Of a stretch of DNA of 10,758 nucleotides, positions 1 through 6,759 are shown one piece after another. Positions within the stretch are counted from its first letter, which is position 1. The number at the start of each line of letters is the position of its first letter. The stretch is from Nitrospinae bacterium RIFCSPLOWO2_12_FULL_45_22. Its GTDB lineage: Bacteria; 2-12-FULL-45-22. The stretch is taken from the NCBI GenBank assembly GCA_001803565.1, contig MHDQ01000226.1:1-10758 (forward strand), read 5' to 3'. The position numbers and the translations under genes are program-made. Under the pieces are notes generated by a model that was not told where the DNA came from, searched no databases, and saw nothing but the letters and a program-made list of their open reading frames with translations.

Positions 1-1545
1 ATAGGTGGTAGAATAATTGAGGGTACCAGGATTATAATTGGTGGTGCCATGTTCGTGCTTTACTTCGGGAGGGTTGCTGGTGGTACCGAAATAGAGGTTA
101 TAAGTAACCGTATCGCCGACATCAGGATCACCGCCAGACCAGCTCAGTACACTATTAACCGCAATGCCTGTAGAGCCATGGGCGGGTTCAAGGATAGTGG
201 GTGTATAAGGGGGATGGTTGTCATTAATTTGAGAGTATTTAATGATGGTATAATCATTATAAGAATTAGAATAGTCTCCGGCCCGACCACTAGAACCGGC
301 CACATATACGTTACCATTTATATCTACACCTAGGCGCTTAGGTCGATCAGAGCCCCCTCCATCATATCTGACCACCCATAGCCGATTCCCTTCGGTATCA
401 AACTTGATTGTTATATAGTCAGAGCTGTAATCTGTGGACACATATACATTGCCGTTCATGTCTAAGGTCATGGAACGATTAGAGCCGCCATAATCTCCGA
501 ATTCTCCTTTTCCTGGTCTCTGCCATATCTGGTTCCCGTCCTGGTCATACTTAATAACATAGCCATAACCGTTAGTTAAGACATAGACGTTGTCACTGCT
601 ATCTATCTTCAGTGACCTACCACCAAATTCTGCTGACCAGAGCTGGTTCCCATCTTTATCATACTTGGCAGTTCCACTAGAATCAGTCACCAATAGACTG
701 TCACCGCTATCTACGACTATATCAAGCCCATACCCCCTACTAATTTTCCAGAGCTGGTTCCCATCGGAATCATACTTTATGATACTATTTCCCCCGCGGG
801 TGGTATTCACACCTATGTAGACATTGCCCATACTATCTACAGCTATGGTCATAGAATTAACATCTTCTAAAGGATATTGGGCTAATTGGTGAATTTTTAT
901 CCAGAGTTGGTTCCCCTCAGAATCATGTTTGCTGGTAAGAAGATGTACACAACTATCAGAAGGATAAGAACTACACCAACCAGTACTTGTTCCGGTTACA
1001 TAGACATTACCGCTTTTATCTATGGCGACATCATAGGCTTGGTCATTAAGGCCATTATAGGTTCGGGAAAAATATTCAAATTCTCCATCGTCCCTGGCTA
1101 CCCATAGCTCGTTTCCATCGGAATCATATTTGATAGTAGTAAAATCATAAGAGGAAGTATCTATGTTGTAACTAGACCCGGTAACATATATATTGTCCCT
1201 ATTTTCTATCGCCAGGGCTTGGGCCTTATCGTCTCCTGCCCCTGAATCATACCTATTTACCCAGACTTGTTTCCTCTGAGGGTCATATTTGATAGTAGAG
1301 TAATCAAAGGCAGAATCTTGGCCACTGCTATAGCCAGTGACATAGATATTACCATGGCTATCTAGACCCAGATCAGTGATAAAGTCATTACCTCCCTTGG
1401 GACTATCATAACTTGCTACCCATTCTTCCTTCACCACCTCATGGGCCATAACCCAAGGGATAAATAAAGGCAGATTAAAGAGGAACATAGACAAGATGTA
1501 AGGAATAAATCTCTTGTTTTTTTGGCCAACCAAAAAATTAACCAT
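1..1545 (-). CDS. Secreted SBBP beta-propeller repeat protein, C-terminus cut by window edge
   Basis: An open frame of 515 codons runs from an ATG at 1545 off the left edge with no stop. The start has a GGGGA ribosome site about nine bases upstream. Residues 1-34 look like a signal peptide: a basic start, a hydrophobic stretch (about 13-33) and a VMA/HE cleavage site. Residues 41-440 hold about eight blades carrying the D-x-x-GN-x-YV motif (for example near 62, 176, 237, 362 and 408), alternating with IKYDxDGNxLW strands. This is the SBBP/NHL-like beta-propeller pattern. From about residue 445 a PxxPTxLxPxxGSTG sequence opens an Ig/FN3-like domain (SWSGGDPD, then a YNLYFGT strand), which is cut off. 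Such proteins are exported and often bind ligands or cell surfaces; the ligand cannot be told here. Residues 191 and 199 are the only cysteines seen and could form a disulfide. The family assignment is sound and the function unknown. Confidence 0.9.
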   Translation of the reverse strand, partial: MVNFLVGQKNKRFIPYILSMFLFNLPLFIPWVMAHEVVKEEWVASYDSPKGGNDFITDLGLDSHGNIYVTGYSSGQDSAFDYSTIKYDPQRKQVWVNRYDSGAGDDKAQALAIENRDNIYVTGSSYNIDTSSYDFTTIKYDSDGNELWVARDDGEFEYFSRTYNGLNDQAYDVAIDKSGNVYVTGTSTGWCSSYPSDSCVHLLTSKHDSEGNQLWIKIHQLAQYPLEDVNSMTIAVDSMGNVYIGVNTTRGGNSIIKYDSDGNQLWKISRGYGLDIVVDSGDSLLVTDSSGTAKYDKDGNQLWSAEFGGRSLKIDSSDNVYVLTNGYGYVIKYDQDGNQIWQRPGKGEFGDYGGSNRSMTLDMNGNVYVSTDYSSDYITIKFDTEGNRLWVVRYDGGGSDRPKRLGVDINGNVYVAGSSGRAGDYSNSYNDYTIIKYSQINDNHPPYTPTILEPAHGSTGIAVNSVLSWSGGDPDVGDTVTYNLYFGTTSNPPEVKHEHGTTNYNPGTLNYSTTY

Positions 1546-1625
1546 CTAAATTTTCCCCACAGGTTTATATTACTCTGGGAGTTAATCGTTTATAAACTAA
1601 AAATTAATGATTAAATTTGATTATA

Positions 1626-1751
1626 TTACAGACTTCTCCAAGCATATAAATAATAGATATCCCAATGATTGACCACAGCATCATAGACATGGAAAGCGAT
1701 CTGGCCTTTATCATTAAAGACATAATCGATCCTCCCTGGTTTTGCTGCCAT
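1626..1751 (-). pseudogene. Orphan single NxxGxxAF repeat (41-codon ORF), likely gene relic
   Basis: A short frame starts at ATG 1751, 23 bases past the stop of the large repeat protein, and ends at TAA 1626-1628. It encodes 41 residues containing FNDKGQIAFHVYD followed by a DIYYLYAW segment. This matches the NxxGxxAF-plus-IYLY unit of the upstream gene, and most resembles its last repeat (INDTGKIAFHNY). The frame differs from the upstream gene, and an in-frame TGA at 1767-1769 blocks extension. There is no signal peptide, and only a poorly spaced GGA precedes the start. The likeliest reading is the tail of a decayed or recombined paralogue. A genuine tiny protein is possible but less likely. 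Confidence 0.6.
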
Positions 1752-1774
1752 TCTTAAAATATTTCCTCACGCCG

Positions 1775-4700
1775 CTAAGGGTTAATAGTAAAGGGAGCGA
1801 TATTGACTTGGCCAATGAGTTTAGGAGTAGCGCTCTGGGCCGTGCCTGGTTCTGCCAGAGCAGCAAAAGCAAAGTATGATCCCGGCGGTAGGCTGAGGGC
1901 GCAAAGATGGTAACTGTCCAATTTTCCATTACCATCGCTATCGGCATTCATCTCTGGAGCTGAGGGAAATAGCCAGCCAGAAGGTAAAGCCACATCCCGG
2001 GCAAAAGGGGTAAAGGTACGGGAGTCGGTCGGGTCACTGCTAATTAGATCAAGGGAGGGGTTGAGAAAGAATAATCTACCATCAGCATAGCCTATACCGA
2101 TGAAGACATCGGCTCTCAGCTTGAAATTACTAGGGTTCCCTGCCCATATCATCAATTCTATAGAATTGGCTGAGGCTTGTCTGGCAGCCGCTACTTGGAT
2201 TGGGCGTTCTCTACCGATAGCAAAGACGGTTACGATATCGGTTGGGCTCTGGCCCTGGTTATTTTTTACTACCAGCTCTATCTGGTAAATACCATCACGG
2301 TCTGGATAATAAAGACTGGGCTTTGCACTTTCGGGCTCTGCGATAGTGGCTTGGCTACCCGCAGGCTTGCTTATGAGAGACCAGTAATATGTCAGGGTAT
2401 CAGTACCAGGGTTATAGCTGGGAGAGCCATCCAGGTAAACAGTAGAACCAGGAAAGACAACCCGATCCCTCCCAGCATAAGCCATGGGCTTGGCATCGGA
2501 GCTATCCCGGGCTATTATGATCACACTATCTGGCTTACTCGCCTCTTTACCATCACTAGCAACTAACTCTACCTCATAGAATCCTACGGCATCTGCTACC
2601 AGTGAGGGATAAACGCCGGTAGGATCAGAAAGGATAGCCTGACTCCCTCTTGGCTTCGAGATTAAAGTCCAATGATAGGCGAGGGGATCATTCTCAGAAT
2701 CAAAACTGGCCGATCCATCCAGGGTCGTTTCGGTTCCTGGGGCCACTAGCTGGTCTGAGCCAGCCCGGGCAATGGGCCTGATGTTCGGGGAAAGAGCTTT
2801 ATAGTTATGGAAGGCGATCTTGCCGGTATCATTGATAGGATAATAGGAATAATCCATGGAAAAATAATAATCATAAACAGTTCCACCTATACTCCAGGAA
2901 GCAATGGATACTGCTTGATTTACCTGATTTCCATTATAAAAATATATGGTAGTTGTAATACTAAATCTTGCCATATAATAATAATAGTAATGGGTAGCAA
3001 AGGCTATCTGGCCTTTATTATTAATACTGGGGCGACTGGGTCTACCAAAGAAATAATCATAATTACCAGTTTCAGGAATAATAATATGTATCTCATATCC
3101 ATCATAGGAATAAAGACGCCAGCCAGCAATATATGTGCCGCCTCCTTGGGGATAAGATTCATAAGCAGCGGCTGTAAAGGCCATTTGCCCCTGTTCATTT
3201 AGGCTGACATAAGAGACCTGGGATATCCCTTTATCCTGAGTAACATTGGAGATTGTGTGGTTGGCATAGAGATAGATATCAGAGCGGGATTGGTCTTTGC
3301 TTTGGGCGATAAAGGCGATCTGACCCTGGTTATTGAGGCTGGGGTAGGTAGCCCCGGCCAAATCCAGACTGGCAGTTATATTAGAGATGGTATTATAGTT
3401 ATATAAATAGATATCTTTTCGGCTACTATCCAGATTTTCTCCCACAAAGGCGATCTGGCCCAGATTATTAAGGCTGGGCGTGTCAACCTCTTTTAGATCC
3501 AGACCAGCGGTAATATTAGATACGCTATTGCCATCATAGAAATAGATATCACGACGTCTACTATTCGGGTCCTCACCTACAAAGGCGGTCTGCCCAGCAT
3601 CATTAATGCTGGGGGAAAAAGCATTAACGTCTAAATGCGAGGTAAGGTTGACGACCGAGCCATTGGCATAGAGGTAGATATCCGATTGTAAAAGCAACGA
3701 ATCGTAAGCGGAAAAAGCTATCTGACCCTTATTATTAATACTCAGGGCAAAGTCGGAAAAGGACTTTTGGCCTCTAATACCTTTGATAGATTGTCCATCA
3801 TAGATATAAATATCCGATATACCTCCCCTGAGCTCGGCCGCAAAGGCGATCTGGCCACCGTTATTAAGGCTAACCGAATTCAAATATATCTTTAAAGGGT
3901 CGATAATATTGCCGGCAATCTCATTTATCTCCTTCCCATTCCAAAGATAGAGGCCATACCCTCCGGAAGTATTAGCCAAAAAAGTCACCATACCCAAATC
4001 ATTGAGGTCAATAGATTTACAGGTGGGTCCAGCCAGACACCGATCCCCAATGGTAATATTACTATTAACCGTAATGCCGTTTATCTGACCATTCTCGTAA
4101 ATATAGATATCACGGTGGCTGTGCTCCTGGTCCTCGCCTACAAAACCGATCTTACCAGAATCATTAAGCCTGATATGGGAGAAGTAGGAAATATTCTCTG
4201 GAAGATTAATAGGGTAGACTGAGCTCCCGTCATATAAGTATAAGAACAATCTGGAATAATCAATATTGGAAGACTCAATGTTATATCCGGAAAAGGCTAT
4301 CCATCCCTTATTATTAATACTGACGCCAGATCCATCAGGGGAGACTTTGGTATTGGTAGTAATATTAGTGATAGTGCCTTCACTATACAGATAGACCCCT
4401 GCTTGGCCACTAGAATAATCAGTAGCTATAAAGGCAATCTGGCCGGAATCATTAAGCGCAGAATAGGAAAAAAAAAGAGAAGAGAGATTTAGCCCACCCG
4501 TGATATTAGCTACCTCATTACCGTCATAAAAAAATATATTATCTGGCCTTGAAGAAGGTTCAGCAAAAGGCGAAGAAGAGTTATCATAGCCAATAAAGGC
4601 TATCTGACCTCGGTTATTGAGGTTCGGCTGGAAGAAAGAATAATTCCTGAAGGAAGAGGTGATATTCTTTGTCTCCCGGTGGCCATCATAGAGATAGATA

Positions 4701-4915
4701 TTCGAATAATTTGAGGGTGAAGACCCACCCTTACCGGTAAAGGCCATCTGACCGGAATCATTAAGGGATAGCTCATAAGCAGATATGTACTCTGAACCAT
4801 CCCACATAGGGACAATCTCAAAACCTTTTGCCCTGCCCCAAGTGGAAGCGCTAATTACCCACCCTAACCCTACCAGCAACAAACCCCAGAAAATAACCCT
4901 TCTCAACCCCCCCAT
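1775..4915 (-). CDS. Secreted NxxGxxAF tandem-repeat protein with two PKD-like domains
   Basis: This protein has 1046 residues. The start at 4915 is preceded by a strong GGGAGG site about eight bases away. Residues 1 to about 24 form a signal peptide (RR, then a hydrophobic core ending near ISAS). Residues 50-702 carry 14 copies of the NxxGxxAF motif (LNDSGQMAF, LNNRGQIAF, INNKGQIAF and so on), each followed by a D-IYLYDG strand and usually an xxNIT turn, at roughly 45-50 residue spacing. Residue blocks 714-803 and 808-898 are two PKD/REJ-like beta domains (AGxD, LDGSxS, W-LISKP-GSQA, Y-ELV). Residues 905-1046 form a further domain with ADVFIGIGYADGRLFFL and LPPGSYFAFAAL strands and a calcium-loop-like D992-D994-N996-D1000 motif. 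No PEP-CTERM, LPXTG or type IX tail is visible, so it is probably released or held non-covalently. NxxGxxAF repeats are known mainly from Planctomycetes-like surface proteins of unknown function. Confidence 0.9.
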   Translation of the reverse strand: MGGLRRVIFWGLLLVGLGWVISASTWGRAKGFEIVPMWDGSEYISAYELSLNDSGQMAFTGKGGSSPSNYSNIYLYDGHRETKNITSSFRNYSFFQPNLNNRGQIAFIGYDNSSSPFAEPSSRPDNIFFYDGNEVANITGGLNLSSLFFSYSALNDSGQIAFIATDYSSGQAGVYLYSEGTITNITTNTKVSPDGSGVSINNKGWIAFSGYNIESSNIDYSRLFLYLYDGSSVYPINLPENISYFSHIRLNDSGKIGFVGEDQEHSHRDIYIYENGQINGITVNSNITIGDRCLAGPTCKSIDLNDLGMVTFLANTSGGYGLYLWNGKEINEIAGNIIDPLKIYLNSVSLNNGGQIAFAAELRGGISDIYIYDGQSIKGIRGQKSFSDFALSINNKGQIAFSAYDSLLLQSDIYLYANGSVVNLTSHLDVNAFSPSINDAGQTAFVGEDPNSRRRDIYFYDGNSVSNITAGLDLKEVDTPSLNNLGQIAFVGENLDSSRKDIYLYNYNTISNITASLDLAGATYPSLNNQGQIAFIAQSKDQSRSDIYLYANHTISNVTQDKGISQVSYVSLNEQGQMAFTAAAYESYPQGGGTYIAGWRLYSYDGYEIHIIIPETGNYDYFFGRPSRPSINNKGQIAFATHYYYYYMARFSITTTIYFYNGNQVNQAVSIASWSIGGTVYDYYFSMDYSYYPINDTGKIAFHNYKALSPNIRPIARAGSDQLVAPGTETTLDGSASFDSENDPLAYHWTLISKPRGSQAILSDPTGVYPSLVADAVGFYEVELVASDGKEASKPDSVIIIARDSSDAKPMAYAGRDRVVFPGSTVYLDGSPSYNPGTDTLTYYWSLISKPAGSQATIAEPESAKPSLYYPDRDGIYQIELVVKNNQGQSPTDIVTVFAIGRERPIQVAAARQASANSIELMIWAGNPSNFKLRADVFIGIGYADGRLFFLNPSLDLISSDPTDSRTFTPFARDVALPSGWLFPSAPEMNADSDGNGKLDSYHLCALSLPPGSYFAFAALAEPGTAQSATPKLIGQVNIAPFTINP
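2776..4785 (-). repeat. Degenerate tandem coding repeats of the NxxGxxAF region
   Basis: The repeat-coding part of the secreted protein is visibly repetitive in DNA as well. On the plus strand a phrase close to AAAGGCGATCTGGCC, followed by an ATTATTAAGGCTGG-like phrase, recurs about every 140-150 bases (for example near 3313, 3446 and 3842). Copies differ by many substitutions, so the array is old or under protein-level selection rather than freshly amplified. Confidence 0.75.
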
Positions 4916-5033
4916 CTTCCTTTCCTCCCATTAATAACTTAAACCTTCCTAATTCTTTCGTCGGTTTTTTCTTTAGGGGACGGAATTTTAGCACCAGCTC
5001 ATCATTAGACGGAATATATGAAACTGCCTTCAT
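4851..5033 (-). CDS. Tiny ORF coupled to the TIR gene, function unknown
   Basis: This 60-codon frame begins with an ATG at 5033 whose last bases form the TIR gene's TGA stop (ATGA overlap), an arrangement typical of translational coupling. The first 35 residues (MKAVSYIPSNDELVLKFRP, then a lysine-rich LKKKPTKELGRFKLL) look protein-like: a beta strand, polar turn, second strand and basic segment. The remaining residues (GGKEDGGVEKGYFLGF and on) lie in DNA that also encodes the signal peptide of the next gene, overlapping it by 65 bases, and look like read-through of another frame. It may be a truncated member of a small single-domain family with a YxPxxDxLxLKF start, perhaps DUF2283-like, but I do not recognise it with confidence. 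Its ending covers the next gene's ribosome site, so its translation could influence the secreted protein. Confidence 0.4.
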   Translation of the reverse strand: MKAVSYIPSNDELVLKFRPLKKKPTKELGRFKLLMGGKEDGGVEKGYFLGFVAGRVRVGN

Positions 5034-5506
5034 TTTTCTCCTCCAGAGAGTAATAGCAGAAAAGCAAGGAGACCTCCCAAAACAAGCAAAGCCTTCTCTC
5101 GCTCTTCTTTTTTCAGCTTTAACGATCTAATATAAGTAGATAATTTTATCAAAGCCTGCTGATATTGATAGGGATCGTACTCAATATACTCCCTTCCCTG
5201 TAAGGCGGCTAAGTCTTTTGGGTCTATTCCCTTTTCTACAATAGGAATAACCGATTTATTGCATTGTAATGAATATCCTATTTCTTGTTGTACCCAGTTC
5301 GACCTTATCCCATTCCGTGTTAACAAGGCAACTACACAATCAGATTTTTCGATTTGTTCAAACACTTTCTTGCCAAGATGCTCGCCGGGGACTAGATACC
5401 ACTCTGCAACAGATACTTCTACTCCAAATTTCGAAAGTAAATTTGCTAGTGATATAACTAATCCTTGGTCCCGCGTGCTATGGCTTATGAAAACTTTATA
5501 TGCCAT
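5030..5506 (-). CDS. TIR-domain protein with C-terminal membrane anchor
   Basis: This protein has 158 residues. Residues 1-125 form a TIR fold of the TIR_2 type: KVFISHSTRDQ strand A with the loop after it (4-14), a BB-loop-like segment VAEWYLVPGEHLG (33-45), IEKSDCVVALLTR strand C (52-64), and SNWVQQEIGYS (69-79) with W71 and E75. That glutamate is at the position of the catalytic residue of NAD-cleaving TIRs. IPIVEKG (87-93) is strand D. After a basic linker (KLKKEEREK, 130-138), residues 139-154 are a hydrophobic helix (ALLVLGGLLAFLLLLS) ending in GGEK. This is a tail-anchor layout with the TIR domain in the cytoplasm by the positive-inside rule. The start has an AGGGA site about five bases upstream. 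Bacterial TIR proteins often consume NAD or make cADPR-type signals in anti-phage abortive defence. No sensor partner is recognisable next to it, so a defence role is inference. Confidence 0.88.
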   Translation of the reverse strand: MAYKVFISHSTRDQGLVISLANLLSKFGVEVSVAEWYLVPGEHLGKKVFEQIEKSDCVVALLTRNGIRSNWVQQEIGYSLQCNKSVIPIVEKGIDPKDLAALQGREYIEYDPYQYQQALIKLSTYIRSLKLKKEEREKALLVLGGLLAFLLLLSGGEK

Positions 5507-5668
5507 TTTTCCCTATTTCAACGCATTCATATCCGTACTTCGCTCTTTACCCTAAATTGGGGGAAGAATAGTCGAAGCTCGTTTTTTGTTCCAATTTGGC
5601 AGGATATACGAAGTTCGGTTATTCCTCCCTTTCATAGGTGTCTCTTTACTACCCTCATGCCCTACCAC
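5507..5668. other. kdsA-TIR intergenic gap, no element recognised
   Basis: These 162 bases separate kdsA from the TIR gene. A short 7-bp inverted repeat (AAATTGG at 5554-5560, CCAATTT at 5591-5597) and a 27-codon minus-strand frame (5552-5635) are present, but neither is convincing. Unlike the gaps upstream, there is no dispersed-type palindrome. A TIR promoter probably lies here, but I cannot place its boxes reliably. Confidence 0.4.
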
Positions 5669-6514
5669 TTATTTACCAAAATATAGCTCTTGGTGCTTTA
5701 CTATCTGGTCAATCTGTTTTAATTGGTGGATTAGTTGGGGTAGGGCATCTAGTGGGAGCATGGTGGAGGCATCAGAGAGGCCCTGGGCAGGGTCAGGGTG
5801 CACTTCCAGAAACACAGCGTCACAGCCTACGGCAACCGCACCGCGGGCTAGGTAAGGGATAAATTCTTGATCCCCACCAGAGGCTTTACCAGCCCCGCCA
5901 GGGAGCTGGAGGCTATGGGTGGCATCGAAGATTACAGGGAAGGCAAATTTACGCATGATAATCAGGGAGCGCATATCAGCAACCAGATTATTGTAACCAA
6001 AGGTGGAACCCCGTTCGGTCAAGAGGATCTGGCGATTACCGGTGGTGAGGATTTTTTCTATAACATGCTCCATATCCCAGGGGGCCAGGAACTGACCCTT
6101 CTTTACATTGACAGGCTTACCAGCTTTGGCTACTGCCAGGACCAGGTCGGTCTGTCGGCATAAAAAAGCTGGTATCTGGATAACATCGAGGACTTTGGCA
6201 GCCGCTTCTACCTGATCTGGCGAATGAACATCAGATAGAATCGGCACACCAACTTCCTCTTTGATCCAGGATAGAATCTCAAGGCCCTGATGCAGGCCCG
6301 GGCCCCTGGGAGCTGAGACAGAAGTACGGTTGGCCTTGTCATAGGAGGCTTTAAATATAAATGGTATACCCTGTTGCTGGGCTATTTCATTGATATTTTT
6401 GGCCAGGGATAAGGTACTTTCGGCATCTTCAATGACACAAGGCCCAGCAATCATAACCAGCGGATTTCTCCCACCTATCTTTACCTTACCAATCGCTACT
6501 ACTTTAGTATCCAT
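5669..6514 (-). CDS. kdsA: 3-deoxy-8-phosphooctulonate synthase (KDO-8-P synthase)
   Basis: KdsA condenses phosphoenolpyruvate with arabinose-5-phosphate to give KDO-8-phosphate, a cytosolic step in building the KDO of LPS. The 281-residue length is normal for the family. Visible signatures are IAGPCVIE (22-29), FKASYDKANRTS (54-65), RGPGL (70-74), IQIPAFLCRQTDL (112-124), NVKKGQFLAPWD (136-147), TERGSTFGYNNLV (166-178), FDATHSLQLPGG (196-207) and EVHPDP (237-242). The AGPC cysteine C26, with H200, E237 and D248, gives the four metal ligands of the metal-dependent class (Aquifex type); the E. coli enzyme has asparagine in place of the cysteine. The start at 6514 has an AAAGG site about eight bases upstream. 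It follows pyrG across a 245-base gap full of repeats. The usual next-step genes kdsD and kdsC are not downstream; a TIR gene is. Confidence 0.97.
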   Translation of the reverse strand: MDTKVVAIGKVKIGGRNPLVMIAGPCVIEDAESTLSLAKNINEIAQQQGIPFIFKASYDKANRTSVSAPRGPGLHQGLEILSWIKEEVGVPILSDVHSPDQVEAAAKVLDVIQIPAFLCRQTDLVLAVAKAGKPVNVKKGQFLAPWDMEHVIEKILTTGNRQILLTERGSTFGYNNLVADMRSLIIMRKFAFPVIFDATHSLQLPGGAGKASGGDQEFIPYLARGAVAVGCDAVFLEVHPDPAQGLSDASTMLPLDALPQLIHQLKQIDQIVKHQELYFGK

Positions 6515-6584
6515 AGTCTGGCCTTTCTGTGTTTAGCAATAACTTATTATTTAAAGCCTTGAGGGACTATTCAGGCCACCAAGT

Positions 6585-6730
6585 CACAAAGACACAAAGG
6601 AAAGGAAATGTAACTCAAGGCTTTAGCCTTGATCAACCCTAAAGGGTTGAGTTACAGAGTTCATAAAGTGTTAACTCCTTTTGGATAAATATGAAGAATG
6701 CCATCGGCTTCGTGCCTTAGTGTCTTTGTG
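6585..6730. repeat. Inverted repeat element in the pyrG-kdsA gap
   Basis: The arms CACAAAGACACAAAGG (6585-6600) and its near-perfect reverse complement at 6715-6730 (15 of 16 match) face each other across about 114 bases. The left arm is extended by a related GCCACCAAGT. The arms resemble the dispersed ACACAAAGACAC-type intergenic palindromes common in environmental bacterial genomes. The element lies wholly between genes and encloses a separate twin-hairpin unit at 6609-6656. It has no coding capacity. It could be a nonautonomous element relic or an mRNA stem. Confidence 0.65.
6609..6656. repeat. Twin-hairpin palindrome inside the pyrG-kdsA gap
   Basis: The outer arms TGTAACTCAA (6609-6618) and TTGAGTTACA (6647-6656) are perfect reverse complements. 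Between them sit two perfect 7-bp stems: CAAGGCT/AGCCTTG (6616-6622 and 6625-6631) and CAACCCT/AGGGTTG (6634-6640 and 6643-6649), each with a two-base centre. The outer stem and the inner hairpins share bases, so the RNA could switch between one long stem and two side-by-side hairpins. No T-run follows on the minus strand, so this is not a normal intrinsic terminator. Confidence 0.75.
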
Positions 6731-6759
6731 GCAATACAATTGAGTATTTATATCCCGGA

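Noticed and set aside
49-1107. Plus-strand ORFs of 73-94 codons opposite the SBBP gene
   Set aside because: They are antisense shadows created by the repeat structure, rich in Ile, Thr and Gly, and the opposite strand has a clear protein.
1582-1614. TTAATC/GATTAA inverted repeat as a terminator between the secreted-protein genes
   Set aside because: The stem is only six AT-rich pairs with a long loop and no following T-run in the minus sense.
1714-1947. A 77-codon minus-strand ORF across the end of the NxxGxxAF gene
   Set aside because: It is an alternate-frame shadow of the real gene, with low-quality composition and no ribosome site.
2807-3202. A 131-codon plus-strand ORF opposite the repeat protein
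   Set aside because: Its repeated IIGIIHGK/IIIIN composition mirrors the antisense of the NxxGxxAF repeats. It has no independent support.
5605-5615. Eleven-base match to a loxP arm (TATACGAAGTT)
   Set aside because: There is no second arm or spacer nearby and no recombinase gene. One short match is likely chance.
5552-5635. A 27-codon minus-strand ORF between kdsA and the TIR gene
   Set aside because: It has a weak ribosome site, no recognisable family and too little length to tell from chance.
6585-6730. CRISPR-like repeat reading of the pyrG-kdsA gap
   Set aside because: The repeats are inverted rather than regularly spaced direct repeats, and no cas genes are present.
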